The notes under the pieces: generated by a model
Databases searched by the model: none
What the model saw: the letters and a program-made list of their open reading frames with translations, nothing else
What the model was told of the DNA's origin: nothing
Assembly (NCBI GenBank): GCA_019116365.1
Contig: DXBT01000025.1
Coordinates: 1-64,000, forward strand
DNA: 64,000 nucleotides
From: Barnesiella merdipullorum
GTDB taxonomy: Bacteria; Bacteroidota; Bacteroidia; Bacteroidales; Barnesiellaceae
Direction: 5' to 3'
Made by a program: the position numbers and the translations under genes
Part shown: piece by piece, positions 43,062-51,720 of the stretch
Numbering within the stretch: position 1 is the stretch's first letter
How the letters are laid out: every line of letters begins with the position of its first letter

Positions 43062-43757
43062 TTACCATAAATATCCTATTGAAATGCTCAACTCGTTGAC
43101 GGCGCGCGAGAGCTTCACTTGCCCTACCTGAGTGTCGTCGTTGCCGAGTCGAAACGATTGGTCTTTCGAGTTCTTTATGCAGTAGGCATACCGGAAATCG
43201 ATATAGAGGTGACCGATGGTGGTGCTCAGTCCACCCACCGCATAGAACGAGAAGCTGTTGGGCTTGTCGTCATACACCAGGTTGCGCGACGTGGTGCTGG
43301 AGGTGTTGATGCGACTGGTCTCGTTGCAGATGTAGGAGACGCGAGGCCCGGCAAACAGGTTCATCAAGAAGGGTCCATGCTTGGTGATGTTGTATCCGTA
43401 GAGCACGGGGACATCGACGGCATAGGACGAGGTGTTGATCTTGTTCAACCCGTAGTCGGGGTTATAGAGTCGTGTGTGCGACTGGTGCATGCCCACCTCG
43501 AGCTGAATGTAGTGTCGCTTGATGTTGTACCGGCCGATGAAGGAGCCCGACAGACCCAGACTCGACTCGGAGTCCGACTCGTCGATCTTGTTCCCGTCGA
43601 GAGTCATGTGCCGTATATCGACCAGCGGTGCATTCACACCCACGCGAATACCCCAGTTGAACCGTTTGTTCACGTTCAACTCCTTGACCTTGATCTGAGC
43701 CTCGGCGGCGAGGGTAAGCGAGAGTGCAAGGCAGATGACGGTGGCCAGTCTCTTCAT
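43062..43757 (-). CDS. Outer-membrane beta-barrel protein (PorT/porin family)
   Basis: This 231-residue protein has a signal peptide ending LAAEAQ. The mature part begins FNWGIRVGVNAPLVDIRHMT and alternating strands end with ELSISIGYLW, typical of small outer-membrane barrels. Strand-like repeats include KRHYIQLEVGMHQSHTRLYN and DVPVLYGYNI. The neighbours are nucleotide and cofactor genes (5 bases after the flavin reductase, 25 before glyA), which is an odd place for a barrel. Its cargo or partner is unknown. Confidence 0.85.
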   Translation of the reverse strand: MKRLATVICLALSLTLAAEAQIKVKELNVNKRFNWGIRVGVNAPLVDIRHMTLDGNKIDESDSESSLGLSGSFIGRYNIKRHYIQLEVGMHQSHTRLYNPDYGLNKINTSSYAVDVPVLYGYNITKHGPFLMNLFAGPRVSYICNETSRINTSSTTSRNLVYDDKPNSFSFYAVGGLSTTIGHLYIDFRYAYCIKNSKDQSFRLGNDDTQVGQVKLSRAVNELSISIGYLW

Positions 43758-43762
43758 GCGCG

Positions 43763-44332
43763 TTACTTGTTTTTCTTCTGGACCGACCAGCCGAACTTGC
43801 CTATCTCCCGGCCCATCTCGTAGTAGTGACCGTGCGAATAGACCAGCAGGTTGGCCTTTTGCATATCGAACGCTCCGGTCTCGGGGTCGATGTATTTGTC
43901 GTCGGCCAGCAGGTTGACGACATCGGCGATGAACATGTCGTGCGAGCCCAGGCGCACGATTTCGCGGGCTTTACACTCGATGCAGAGGGGCGACTCCTCG
44001 ACGTATGGAGCTTGCACGATTTGTGCTTTATGGGGCGTGAGGCCGGTCTTCTCGAACTTGTTGCAGTTCTTCCCCGAGGTGACACCGCACCAGTCGGTTT
44101 CACGCGCCATCTCGACCGTCGTGAGGTTGATGACAAACTCCATGTTCTTACGCAGAATCTCGTAGGAGTAGCGCTCGGGGCGTATCGAGACGTAGCACAT
44201 GGGCGGATTGGTACAGATGGTACCCACCCAGCTTACGGTGAGCAGGTTGTACTCTTCGGGAGAGCTGCCGCAACTCACCAGTACGGCCGGCAGCGGGTAG
44301 ATGGTAGTCCCGGGTTTCCAGCTTTGTTTCAT
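43763..44332 (-). CDS. Flavin reductase family protein (FMN-binding split barrel)
   Basis: At 189 residues this is one flavin reductase-like split-barrel domain: LPAVLVSCGSSPEEYNLLTV, WVGTICTNPPMCYVSIRPER, FVINLTTVEMARETDWCGVT. It probably binds FMN as a homodimer and may reduce flavins with NAD(P)H; the physiological partner is not visible. Spacing to pyrI is 16 bases and to the barrel gene 5 bases, consistent with a single transcript. Confidence 0.88.
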   Translation of the reverse strand: MKQSWKPGTTIYPLPAVLVSCGSSPEEYNLLTVSWVGTICTNPPMCYVSIRPERYSYEILRKNMEFVINLTTVEMARETDWCGVTSGKNCNKFEKTGLTPHKAQIVQAPYVEESPLCIECKAREIVRLGSHDMFIADVVNLLADDKYIDPETGAFDMQKANLLVYSHGHYYEMGREIGKFGWSVQKKNK

Positions 44333-44348
44333 ATCGGGGGGGTATGGG

Positions 44349-44810
44349 TTAGCAGATTTCTATTTCGTCTTTCGATACCGAGCGTTCGCAGTAGTGGCAC
44401 TTTACCTGAATGTTTACCTTGTCGGTCACATGGAAGATGGTCTCCATGGGTTCGTTGTTGGTAATGCATTTGGGGTTGTTGCAGCGGATGATGCCGTGTA
44501 CCACGTCGGGGAGCGACACTTTGCGTTTCTCGGTCACCTGGTAGTCGCGGATGATGTTGATTTGTGCTTCGGGGGCTACCAGGGCAATCTTGTTCAGGTC
44601 GTCTTCCTTGAAGAATCGGTCGGCTACCTTGATGATGCCTTTCCGTCCTATTTTCTTACTGGCCAGGTTGTTGCCGATGGTTATGCTGTTGGGGCACTTT
44701 TCGAGACCCAGGATAGAGACCACCTTGAAAAGCTGGTTCGAGGGAATGTGGTCGATCACCGTTCCGTTTTCGAGGGCTGCTACTTTTAGTTCTTTCTTTT
44801 CGACGTTCAT
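44349..44810 (-). CDS. pyrI: Aspartate carbamoyltransferase regulatory subunit
   Basis: PyrI binds allosteric nucleotides (CTP/ATP) and forms the heteromeric ATCase with PyrB. From ATG 44810 it has 153 residues, the normal length. It shows the effector domain (ENGTVIDHIPSNQLFKVVSI) and the structural zinc site CNNPKCITNN...CHYCERS with four cysteines. The frame is open 10 codons further to 44840, but MNVEKKELKV is the family start. pyrI follows pyrB by 19 bases. Confidence 0.96.
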   Translation of the reverse strand: MNVEKKELKVAALENGTVIDHIPSNQLFKVVSILGLEKCPNSITIGNNLASKKIGRKGIIKVADRFFKEDDLNKIALVAPEAQINIIRDYQVTEKRKVSLPDVVHGIIRCNNPKCITNNEPMETIFHVTDKVNIQVKCHYCERSVSKDEIEIC

Positions 44811-44829
44811 GATTTTCGAAATGGTGGGG

Positions 44830-45744
44830 TTAAACTTCAATTCCTAATACTTTGCAGATGATGGCTTGCCGGGCATACAGACCGTTCTTGGCCTGTTGGA
44901 AGTAGTAAGCCTTGGGGTTGCTGTCCACGTCGTAGGAGATTTCGTTGACACGGGGCAGCGGGTGGAGTATCCGCAGGTTCTCTTTGCTGTGGTCGAGCAT
45001 GCTGTTGTGCAGGGTATATACGTTCTTTACTTTTTCATACTCCATGAGGTCGGTGAAGCGTTCGCGTTGCACGCGGGTCATGTACAGGATATCGGCTTGG
45101 TTGATGACCTCCTCGGAAAATTCGGAGTGCTCGAAGTAGGGGATGTGGTGCTGCTCGCAGAATATCTTGTACTCGATGGGCATCTTCAGTTCGTCGGGGG
45201 CGACGAAGTGGAAGGTGGGGTTGAAGTGCGACATGGCCATGAGCAGGGAGTGCACGGTGCGTCCGTATTTCAAATCGCCTACCATCGTGATGTTCAGGTT
45301 GGAGAGTGTGCCTTGCGTCTTGTAGATCGAGTAGAGGTCGAGCATCGTTTGCGAGGGGTGCTGATTGGCACCGTCGCCGGCGTTGATGACGGGTACCGAT
45401 GCAATCTCCGAGGCGTAGCGGGCAGCCCCCTCGAGATGGTGCCGCATGATGATGAGATCGACATAGTTGCTCACCATCATGATGGTGTCCTTCAGAGTCT
45501 CGCCTTTCGACGAGCTGGTGGTACTGGCGTCGGAGAAGCCGATGATTCTTCCGCCCAGGCGGTTGACGGCGGTCTCGAAACTGAGTCGGGTGCGGGTAGA
45601 GGGCTCGAAGAAGAGCGTGGCCACGACTTTGCCTTCGAGTATTTTTTGGTTGGGGTTGGCCTCGAATCGACTCGCTTTTTGAAGCAGGTCCAGAATTTCT
45701 TCTTTTGAGAAATCGGTAATAGATACTAAACTCTCACGTTTCAT
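44830..45744 (-). CDS. pyrB: Aspartate carbamoyltransferase catalytic subunit
   Basis: PyrB makes carbamoyl-aspartate, the committed step of pyrimidine synthesis. From the ATG at 45744 (MKRESLVSITDFSKEEILDL) it has 304 residues, the usual size. Signature segments are FEPSTRTRLSFETAVNRLGG (carbamoyl phosphate), NAGDGANQHPSQTMLDLYSI, the TRVQRERF loop and HPLPRVNEI. The frame runs on to 45828, past a terminator-like hairpin (45788-45824). A leader with promoter precedes it, suggesting control by attenuation. Confidence 0.97.
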   Translation of the reverse strand: MKRESLVSITDFSKEEILDLLQKASRFEANPNQKILEGKVVATLFFEPSTRTRLSFETAVNRLGGRIIGFSDASTTSSSKGETLKDTIMMVSNYVDLIIMRHHLEGAARYASEIASVPVINAGDGANQHPSQTMLDLYSIYKTQGTLSNLNITMVGDLKYGRTVHSLLMAMSHFNPTFHFVAPDELKMPIEYKIFCEQHHIPYFEHSEFSEEVINQADILYMTRVQRERFTDLMEYEKVKNVYTLHNSMLDHSKENLRILHPLPRVNEISYDVDSNPKAYYFQQAKNGLYARQAIICKVLGIEV

Positions 45745-45787
45745 CGTCGGTATGATTTGTTTATAGGTTACAAATACGGTTGTCAAT

Positions 45788-45824
45788 GAAAAAGCCAACA
45801 CGACAATGAATGTCACGCTGGCTT
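45788..45824 (-). terminator. Terminator-like hairpin between the pyrB promoter and pyrB
   Basis: On the minus strand the arms AAGCCAGCGTGACA (45811-45824) and TGTCGTGTTGGCTT (45792-45805) form 14 consecutive pairs, three of them G-U, with a 5-base loop. TTTTTC at the 3' side gives the form of an intrinsic terminator. It lies 43 bases before pyrB ATG, downstream of the promoter at 45927, so it would end transcripts before pyrB unless prevented. Confidence 0.75.
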
Positions 45825-45917
45825 GCAATTCGGTTTATTTTGGAGAGAATATATTCCTTGGCTTTTGTAAAAATGCCTTTGCTGTAATGGATTATATGTC
45901 TGTTCCCGCCAATTCAT
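45813..45917 (-). CDS. Candidate 34-residue leader peptide of the pyrB operon
   Basis: An ATG at 45917 opens a 34-codon frame beginning MNWREQTYNP and ending at TGA 45813-45815, inside the left arm of the terminator hairpin. The frame lies just downstream of the predicted promoter, so its 5' untranslated region would be only a few bases. It has many Gln, Asn, Tyr and Lys codons but no long run of one residue. By analogy with E. coli pyrBI, a ribosome close behind RNA polymerase could block the hairpin. Translation is not shown. Confidence 0.4.
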   Translation of the reverse strand: MNWREQTYNPLQQRHFYKSQGIYSLQNKPNCKPA

Positions 45918-45926
45918 TTCGATAAG

Positions 45927-45957
45927 CAAAGATAGTAAAAAAAGGGCGAAAGCCAAA
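45927..45957 (-). promoter_or_regulatory. Promoter of the pyrB-pyrI operon
   Basis: On the minus strand TTTG (45954-45957) and TATCTTTG (45927-45934) are separated by exactly 19 bases. It is the best Bacteroidetes-type promoter match upstream of pyrB. Confidence 0.8.
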
Positions 45958-46104
45958 TTGTTTAGGCATAAAAAATATTCTTTATAAATCTGCAATATGC
46001 CGTGGAATGAAATATATTTGCTACCTTTGCTTTAACAATTGGCTTTAAAGGGATCGCCGGGTGTGGCCCCGGGGGTCGAAAAATCGTAGATTGCAGGAAA
46101 AACA

Positions 46105-48471
46105 ATGAAAGTGGATAGAATTAAAAGAGCTTTTGGAGACACTTCTCGGGTTATTAAATATATGTGGATTGCCTTTGGCTCCCTGGTGCTTCTCGCCGTC
46201 ATCGCGTTTGCCATGATTTCGTGGGGATGGATTGGCTACATGCCCCCCATCGAGGATATGGAGAATCCCAAGGACAAGTTTGCCTCGGAGATTTACTCTT
46301 CCGACATGCAGGTATTGGGTCGCTTCTACCAGAGCAAGAGCAACCGGGTGTATGTGCACTACAACGAGATATCGCCCTATCTGGTCAATGCCCTCATTGC
46401 TACCGAGGACATTCGGTTCAAAGAGCACTCGGGTATCGATGTGAAGGCTCTCTTCAGAGCCTTTATCAAGCGGGGACTTCTGTTTCAGAAGAGCGCCGGT
46501 GGGGGTAGTACCATTACCCAGCAGCTGGCCAAACTGCTCTATTCGCCCAGTGCCGACAATATTGTGGAGCGCCTCTTCCAGAAACCGCAGGAGTGGGTTA
46601 TTGCCGTGAAACTCGAGCGGTTCTATACCAAGGAGGAGATTGTGAACATGTATCTCAACCACTTCGATTTCCTCAACAACGCAGTGGGTATCCAGTCGGC
46701 AGCCTATATCTATTTCCACACCACCCCCGACAAACTCAAGATCGAGGAGGCCGCTACGCTGGTGGGTATGTGTAAGAACCCCTCGTATTACAACCCCCGT
46801 CGTTACAACGAGCGCACGCGCGGGCGCCGCAACACGGTGCTGAATCAAATGTACAAGGCCAAATACATTACCAAGGCCGAACTCGACTCGTTGCAGGCTC
46901 TGCCCTTGGTATTGCACTATACGCGGGTCGATCACAAGGAGGGGTTGGCTCCCTACTTCAGAGAGCAGTTGCGCCTGATGATGACGGCCAAGAAACCCGA
47001 ACGGGCCGACTATCGCGGTTGGGAGGCTCAGAAGTTTATCGATGACTCCATTGCCTGGGCTACCAATCCCCTGTATGGCTGGTGCGAGAAGAACCGCAAG
47101 GCCGACGGCTCGAAATATGATATCTATACCGACGGTCTGAAAATCTATACGACCATCGACTCGCGCATGCAGCGCTATGCCGAAGAGGCGGTCGAGGAGC
47201 ACCTGGGCCACTACCTGCAACCCCGCTTCTTCGCCGAGAAGAAGGGGCGCAGCTATGCACCCTTCTCGCGAAGCATCTCGCAAGAGGAGCGCGAGGCCAT
47301 TCTCGACCGGGCCATGAAACAGTCCGACCGCTATCGCTCCATGAAACAGGACGGTGTGAGCGAGGCCAAAATCAAGGAAGCATTCCTCACCCCTGTCGAG
47401 ATGCAGGTATTCTCATACGACGGCATGATCGACACGATTATGTCGCCCATGGATTCGATTCGTTACCAGAAGTCGTTCCTGCGCACGGGCTTTATGACGA
47501 TGGATCCCCATACGGGTCATGTGAAGGCCTATGTGGGTGGCCCCGACTTTGCCCACTTCCAATACAACATGGTGTCGGTAGGTCGCCGGCAAATCGGTTC
47601 GACCGTGAAACCGTTCCTCTATACGCTGGCCATGGAAGAGGGCTTCACCCCTTGCGATATGTTCCTGAACGAACAGCCCACGCTCATTACCGAGAGCGGG
47701 CAGGCCTGGTCGCCCCGCAACTCGTCGAAGGCGAGGGTAGGCGAGATGGTGACTCTGCGTTGGGGTTTGGCCAACTCGAACAACTGGATTTCGGCCCGGC
47801 TCATGGACAAACTCTCGCCTTCGTCGCTGGCCCGTTTGATGCACTCGTTTGGCATCAAGAACAAGATCGACGAGGTGGTGTCGCTCTGTCTGGGACCGGT
47901 CGATGTTTCGGTTGAGGAGATGGTGACTGCCTATACGGCCTTCTCGAACAAAGGAGTGCGGGTCGATCCGCTCTATGTTACCCGCATCGAGGATAACCTG
48001 GGAAATGTGATTTCGGAGTTTACCCCCACGATGACCGAGGTCTTCAGCGAACAGGCCTATTACCGCATCCTGCCCATGTTGCGCGACGTAATCGACCATG
48101 GTACGGGCGGCCGCATCCGTTTCCGCTATGGCATCACGGCCCCCATGGGAGGCAAGACGGGTACGACCAACAACAACTCCGACGGTTGGTTCATGGGCTT
48201 TACCCCCGACCTGGTTTCGGGCGTGTGGGTCGGCGGCGAGGACCGTTCGATACACTTCGACGGCATGGCCGACGGGCAGGGTGCCAGCATGGCCCTGCCT
48301 ATCTATGGACTCTACATGCAGAAAGTCTATGGCGATCCCACACTGGGATATTCGCAGACCAGCAACTTTGAGATACCGCCCGAATATGCCGATCCCTGCA
48401 GTGGCGGCTCTTATGTCGAGGAACCGACTTCGGATGCCCCGGTAGAGAGTATCGAGGGTATTTTCGATTGA
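46105..48471 (+). CDS. Penicillin-binding protein 1A (bifunctional transglycosylase/transpeptidase)
   Basis: This 788-residue class A PBP has one N-terminal membrane anchor (VIKYMWIAFGSLVLLAVIAF). The GT51 glycosyltransferase domain shows ATEDIRFKEHSGIDVKALFR, GGGSTITQQLAKLLYS and KRRT-like later motifs. The transpeptidase domain carries the SxxK in GRRQIGSTVKPFLYTLAM, an SxN (NSNNWISARL) and KTGT in MGGKTGTTNNNSDGWFMGF. It polymerises and cross-links peptidoglycan. It is transcribed opposite the pyr operon. A -7 element TACCTTTG is at 46022-46029. Confidence 0.95.
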   Translation: MKVDRIKRAFGDTSRVIKYMWIAFGSLVLLAVIAFAMISWGWIGYMPPIEDMENPKDKFASEIYSSDMQVLGRFYQSKSNRVYVHYNEISPYLVNALIATEDIRFKEHSGIDVKALFRAFIKRGLLFQKSAGGGSTITQQLAKLLYSPSADNIVERLFQKPQEWVIAVKLERFYTKEEIVNMYLNHFDFLNNAVGIQSAAYIYFHTTPDKLKIEEAATLVGMCKNPSYYNPRRYNERTRGRRNTVLNQMYKAKYITKAELDSLQALPLVLHYTRVDHKEGLAPYFREQLRLMMTAKKPERADYRGWEAQKFIDDSIAWATNPLYGWCEKNRKADGSKYDIYTDGLKIYTTIDSRMQRYAEEAVEEHLGHYLQPRFFAEKKGRSYAPFSRSISQEEREAILDRAMKQSDRYRSMKQDGVSEAKIKEAFLTPVEMQVFSYDGMIDTIMSPMDSIRYQKSFLRTGFMTMDPHTGHVKAYVGGPDFAHFQYNMVSVGRRQIGSTVKPFLYTLAMEEGFTPCDMFLNEQPTLITESGQAWSPRNSSKARVGEMVTLRWGLANSNNWISARLMDKLSPSSLARLMHSFGIKNKIDEVVSLCLGPVDVSVEEMVTAYTAFSNKGVRVDPLYVTRIEDNLGNVISEFTPTMTEVFSEQAYYRILPMLRDVIDHGTGGRIRFRYGITAPMGGKTGTTNNNSDGWFMGFTPDLVSGVWVGGEDRSIHFDGMADGQGASMALPIYGLYMQKVYGDPTLGYSQTSNFEIPPEYADPCSGGSYVEEPTSDAPVESIEGIFD

Positions 48472-48489
48472 GGCGTTACACGATAAGAA

Positions 48490-48530
48490 ACAGACAGGGG
48501 CGGAGAGAAACTCCGCCCCTGTCTGTTTTT
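48490..48530. terminator. Bidirectional terminator between PBP1A and the CpsB-type phosphatase genes
   Basis: A perfect 16-bp stem (48490-48505 with 48511-48526) has loop AGAAA and TTTTT on the plus strand. Confidence 0.93.
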
Positions 48531-48543
48531 GTATGGATTGGTT

Positions 48544-49275
48544 TTACAGCGAATCGTTTTGGGGGTGAATCTCCCGCATGTGTTTGGCAAAATCTTTCCC
48601 GGTGAGGTAATTGCTCAGGTGCAGCAGGTGGTTGCTGTTGTGCAGGTCGCTGCCCAGGTAATCGATCATGTGTTGCGAGGCCAGCCATTCGGCCACTTCG
48701 CGCGACCGCCGGTTGTAATAGCCGGCCAGGGAGAGCAGGTTTACCTGAAATTCACAGCCCTGGTTGTGCAGCTCCTGGTAAATCTTTTTGTCATCGTAGT
48801 AATAGGCATACCGTTCGGGGTGGGCCAGGATGGGCGAGAAGCCCTTGAGCTGCAGCTCGAAAACAAGCTCTTTGATATTCCAGAACGGTTGTAGAAAAGA
48901 GTTCTCGATGAGTACGTGGTTGCCCGGCATGGGCATGATTTCGTTCCGTTGAAAGATGCCCAGAAAGTTATCGTCCATGCGATATTCGGCCGAGTAGCAG
49001 AGCTGTATGCCTGTCTCGCCAAACTCAGGCTCGCGGCACAAGCGTTCGTAGGCATCACCCACCGTTTGCGGTGTATTCTCAAAAGTAGCTTCGGTCACGT
49101 GAGGGGTAGCAATCACCTTTTCAATGCCCCACTGCCGCAGTTGGCGCAGTAGTGGCAAGGAGTGCTCTACGTCGGGCGAACCATCGTCGATACCCGGCAA
49201 TATATGGCAGTGAACCTCTGTCGTATAGGGAAATAGAGGTTCTGGAGCAGGCTTTTTATGAAAGAAATTGAACAT
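48544..49275 (-). CDS. CpsB/CapC-type PHP-fold tyrosine phosphatase
   Basis: At 243 residues this has the Mn-dependent PHP-fold protein-tyrosine phosphatase arrangement: TEVHCHILPGIDDGSPDVEH at the N-terminus, VIATPHVTEATFENT, ILAHPERYAYY and YLGSDLHNSNH near the end. These histidines and aspartates form the metal centre. In Gram-positive bacteria relatives regulate capsule export; in Bacteroidetes they are frequently beside polysaccharide genes, but no such genes lie next to it here. It has a possible -7 element (TACTTTTG on the minus strand, 49307-49314). Confidence 0.88.
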   Translation of the reverse strand: MFNFFHKKPAPEPLFPYTTEVHCHILPGIDDGSPDVEHSLPLLRQLRQWGIEKVIATPHVTEATFENTPQTVGDAYERLCREPEFGETGIQLCYSAEYRMDDNFLGIFQRNEIMPMPGNHVLIENSFLQPFWNIKELVFELQLKGFSPILAHPERYAYYYDDKKIYQELHNQGCEFQVNLLSLAGYYNRRSREVAEWLASQHMIDYLGSDLHNSNHLLHLSNYLTGKDFAKHMREIHPQNDSL

Positions 49276-49324
49276 ACAAAAAGATTATCAAGATTCATTT
49301 ACAATACAAAAGTACGCTTTTTCT

Positions 49325-49355
49325 TTTGATAATAAGTTAAATAATATTATATTTG
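49325..49355 (+). promoter_or_regulatory. Promoter of the biotin-dependent carboxyltransferase gene
   Basis: TTTG at 49325-49328 and TATATTTG at 49348-49355 are separated by 19 bases. A 54-base leader precedes the ATG. Confidence 0.75.
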
Positions 49356-49409
49356 TAAGCTTAATTCATGTAATGTGAAAAGATGTAACACCTATTAAAT
49401 CAGATTGCT

Positions 49410-51266
49410 ATGCCAAGAAAATTGAAAATTCGAGATCTTACCCTTCGTGATGGGCAACAATCCTTGTTCGCAACTCGTCTTACCCAGGAGCAGATAGATC
49501 GGGTATTACCTTATTATAAGGATGCCGGCTTCTTTGCTATGGAGGTTTGGGGTGGTGCAGTACCCGACTCGGTTATGCGCTATTTGAACGAGAGCCCGTG
49601 GACTCGCCTCAAAACCATTAGCGATGCTATTGGCGGTGCTTCGTATTTGACCGCTCTCTCTCGGGGACGCAATTTGTTTGGATATGCACCTTATCCCGAT
49701 ACGGTTCTCGACGGATTCTACCGCGAGGCTGTTGCCAACGGATTGGGTATCATGCGTATATTCGACGCCCTCAACGACTTGAACAACGTGAAGTCGTCGG
49801 TCGAAAAGATAAATGCCGTGGGAGCCATCTCCGATGGTGCCGTGTGCTACACGGTCGATCCCCACTATACCATCACCTTTATGGATCGGGTGAAAGCCCT
49901 CTTCGGCAAGAAGTTGCCCAAACCCATCTTTACCGATGAGTATTTTGTAGAAAAAGCCCTCGGCTTTGAAAAACTGGGTGCCAAGATGGTGACCCTGAAA
50001 GATATGGCTGGTCTGGTAAATCCTTCGCGGGTAGCTTCGCTGATGCCTAAACTCAAACAGGCTCTGAAGGTTCCCGTTGACTTCCACACCCACTGTACCC
50101 CCGGCTACGGTCTGGCCTCTTCGCTGATGGCCGTTATCCACGGTGTAGATATCCTCGATACCAACATCTGGTATTTCGGTGGCGGTTCGGCAGCTCCAGC
50201 TATCGAGTTGCTCTACATCTTCTGCCAGAAACTGGGCGTGGAGATGGAGGTAAACATGACGGCTGTGAGCAAGATACGGGCCGAGTTGCTGGGTATCCGT
50301 CGCGAGCTCGCCGCTTACGACTTGAAGAAAGATGCCTTCCCCATCGCCTTCGACCCGCTCATCGACAAGTTGCCCGACAATATCGACAAGCTCTTCGACA
50401 CGGCTATCGATGCTGCCAAGCGTAACGACGAGGCCGCTCTGCTCGACGCTTGCCACGCCATCGAAGACTACTTCGGATTCCCCAAACCCAACGAACTGGT
50501 GAAAGAGGCCGAGGTCCCCGGCGGTATGTACTCCAACATGGTGGCTCAGCTCAAGCAGCTCAAAGCCGAGCATGTGCTCGATGATGCCATGAAGCTGATT
50601 CCGAAGGTTCGTTCCGATGCCGGTCTGGTGCCTCTGGTTACGCCTACCAGCCAAATTGTGGGTAGCCAGGCTGTGAGCTGCGCCCTCGACCGCTTGAAAG
50701 GCAATCCCGAATACACGACCGTATCGAATCAGTTCAAGGCCTTGGTAAAAGGTGAGTACGGAAAGACTCCGGTTCCCGTAGATCCCAAGTTCCGCGAAAA
50801 GATCACCGGCAGCCCGATTGAGACTCCCTACGATACCAACTCCTACAAGGCTCCCGAGAATCCCGTTCTGCCCGAGTTCGGTGGCGTGAAACTGGCCGAG
50901 AACGAGCAGGAATACCTGTTGCTCGAGCTCTTCCCCAACGTGGCTACGACCTACCTGAAGGGTGTGCGTGCCGCTGAGTATGAGGCCAAGAAACCGGCTG
51001 TTGAGGAGAAGAAGGAAGAGGCTCAGGAGGCTGCTCCAGTAGAACCCATTACCGGTCCTACAATCGATGCTCCCATGGGTGGCAAGGTTGTAGAAATCAA
51101 GGTAAAAGCCGGTGACCAGGTGAAGAAGGACGATGTATTGCTCGTGTATGAGGCCATGAAGATGGAAAACGATATCCTCTCGACCATGAACGGTACCGTG
51201 AAACGGGTTCTTGTCAAAGAGAACGACGTGGTAGGTACCAATGATCCGCTGATCGAGTTTGAATAA
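49410..51266 (+). CDS. Biotin-dependent carboxyltransferase (oxaloacetate decarboxylase alpha / pyruvate carboxylase B type)
   Basis: This 618-residue protein has an N-terminal HMGL-like TIM barrel (LTLRDGQQSLFATRLTQEQ, with the metal-binding FHTHCTPGYG). A conserved carboxyltransferase region follows, and the C-terminal biotinyl domain from about 545 has the lysine motif VYEAMKMEND. The linker is Glu/Lys/Pro-rich. It transfers carboxyl between biotin and pyruvate/oxaloacetate. It stands alone here, without the beta and gamma membrane subunits of a Na+ pump or a biotin carboxylase, so the exact reaction cannot be fixed; those may be elsewhere in the genome. Confidence 0.9.
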   Translation: MPRKLKIRDLTLRDGQQSLFATRLTQEQIDRVLPYYKDAGFFAMEVWGGAVPDSVMRYLNESPWTRLKTISDAIGGASYLTALSRGRNLFGYAPYPDTVLDGFYREAVANGLGIMRIFDALNDLNNVKSSVEKINAVGAISDGAVCYTVDPHYTITFMDRVKALFGKKLPKPIFTDEYFVEKALGFEKLGAKMVTLKDMAGLVNPSRVASLMPKLKQALKVPVDFHTHCTPGYGLASSLMAVIHGVDILDTNIWYFGGGSAAPAIELLYIFCQKLGVEMEVNMTAVSKIRAELLGIRRELAAYDLKKDAFPIAFDPLIDKLPDNIDKLFDTAIDAAKRNDEAALLDACHAIEDYFGFPKPNELVKEAEVPGGMYSNMVAQLKQLKAEHVLDDAMKLIPKVRSDAGLVPLVTPTSQIVGSQAVSCALDRLKGNPEYTTVSNQFKALVKGEYGKTPVPVDPKFREKITGSPIETPYDTNSYKAPENPVLPEFGGVKLAENEQEYLLLELFPNVATTYLKGVRAAEYEAKKPAVEEKKEEAQEAAPVEPITGPTIDAPMGGKVVEIKVKAGDQVKKDDVLLVYEAMKMENDILSTMNGTVKRVLVKENDVVGTNDPLIEFE

Positions 51267-51284
51267 ATTGATAAATGAGACAGG

Positions 51285-51322
51285 GTCCGGCCGGTGCATT
51301 TCGCTCCGGCCGGACTTTTTTT
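51285..51322 (+). terminator. Terminator of the carboxyltransferase gene
   Basis: A perfect 10-bp stem, GTCCGGCCGG with CCGGCCGGAC, is followed by seven T residues. Confidence 0.92.
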
Positions 51323-51366
51323 GAGAAAAAGTAGAGCAAATATTTTTCTAAGTCGAAACTTATCCC

Positions 51367-51374
51367 TACATTTG
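51367..51374 (+). promoter_or_regulatory. -7 element of rpmE2
   Basis: TACATTTG matches the consensus and lies 68 bases before the start codon. No clear -33 TTTG is present at the correct distance. Confidence 0.5.
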
Positions 51375-51441
51375 CAAGCCATTACGAAAAAATCACGCTA
51401 CCAACGTGAACATTTGATAATATTAAAAAGACGATATAACA

Positions 51442-51693
51442 ATGAAAAAAGGAATCCATCCTGATAACTACCGTCCCGTAGTTTTCAAAGACATGTCGAA
51501 CGAAGAAATCTTTATCACCCGTTCAACTGTAGCTGCCAAAGAGACAATCGAAATTGATGGCGTTACCTATCCTTTGGTAAAGCTGGAAATCACCAGTTCT
51601 TCACACCCCTTCTTCACCGGTAAACAGAAACTCGTGGATACCGCAGGTCGTGTGGACAAGTTCATGAGCCGTTATGGCAATCGCAAGAAATAA
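51442..51693 (+). CDS. rpmE2: 50S ribosomal protein L31, type B (zinc-independent)
   Basis: This 83-residue bL31 lacks the CxxC zinc-binding cysteines of type A; no cysteine is present at all. It begins MKKGIHPDNYRPVVFKDMSN and contains EITSSSHPFFTGKQKLVDTA and GRVDKFMSRYGNRKK at the end. The longer type B form is often favoured under zinc limitation in other bacteria, but is the common form in Bacteroidetes, so no zinc regulation is implied. It has its own terminator. Confidence 0.95.
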   Translation: MKKGIHPDNYRPVVFKDMSNEEIFITRSTVAAKETIEIDGVTYPLVKLEITSSSHPFFTGKQKLVDTAGRVDKFMSRYGNRKK

Positions 51694-51720
51694 TTGACGT
51701 TTCAATTATATTGTTGTGCT

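Noticed and set aside
49506..51299. 597-codon minus-strand open frame opposite the carboxyltransferase
   Set aside because: Shadow of a conserved gene, no family features.
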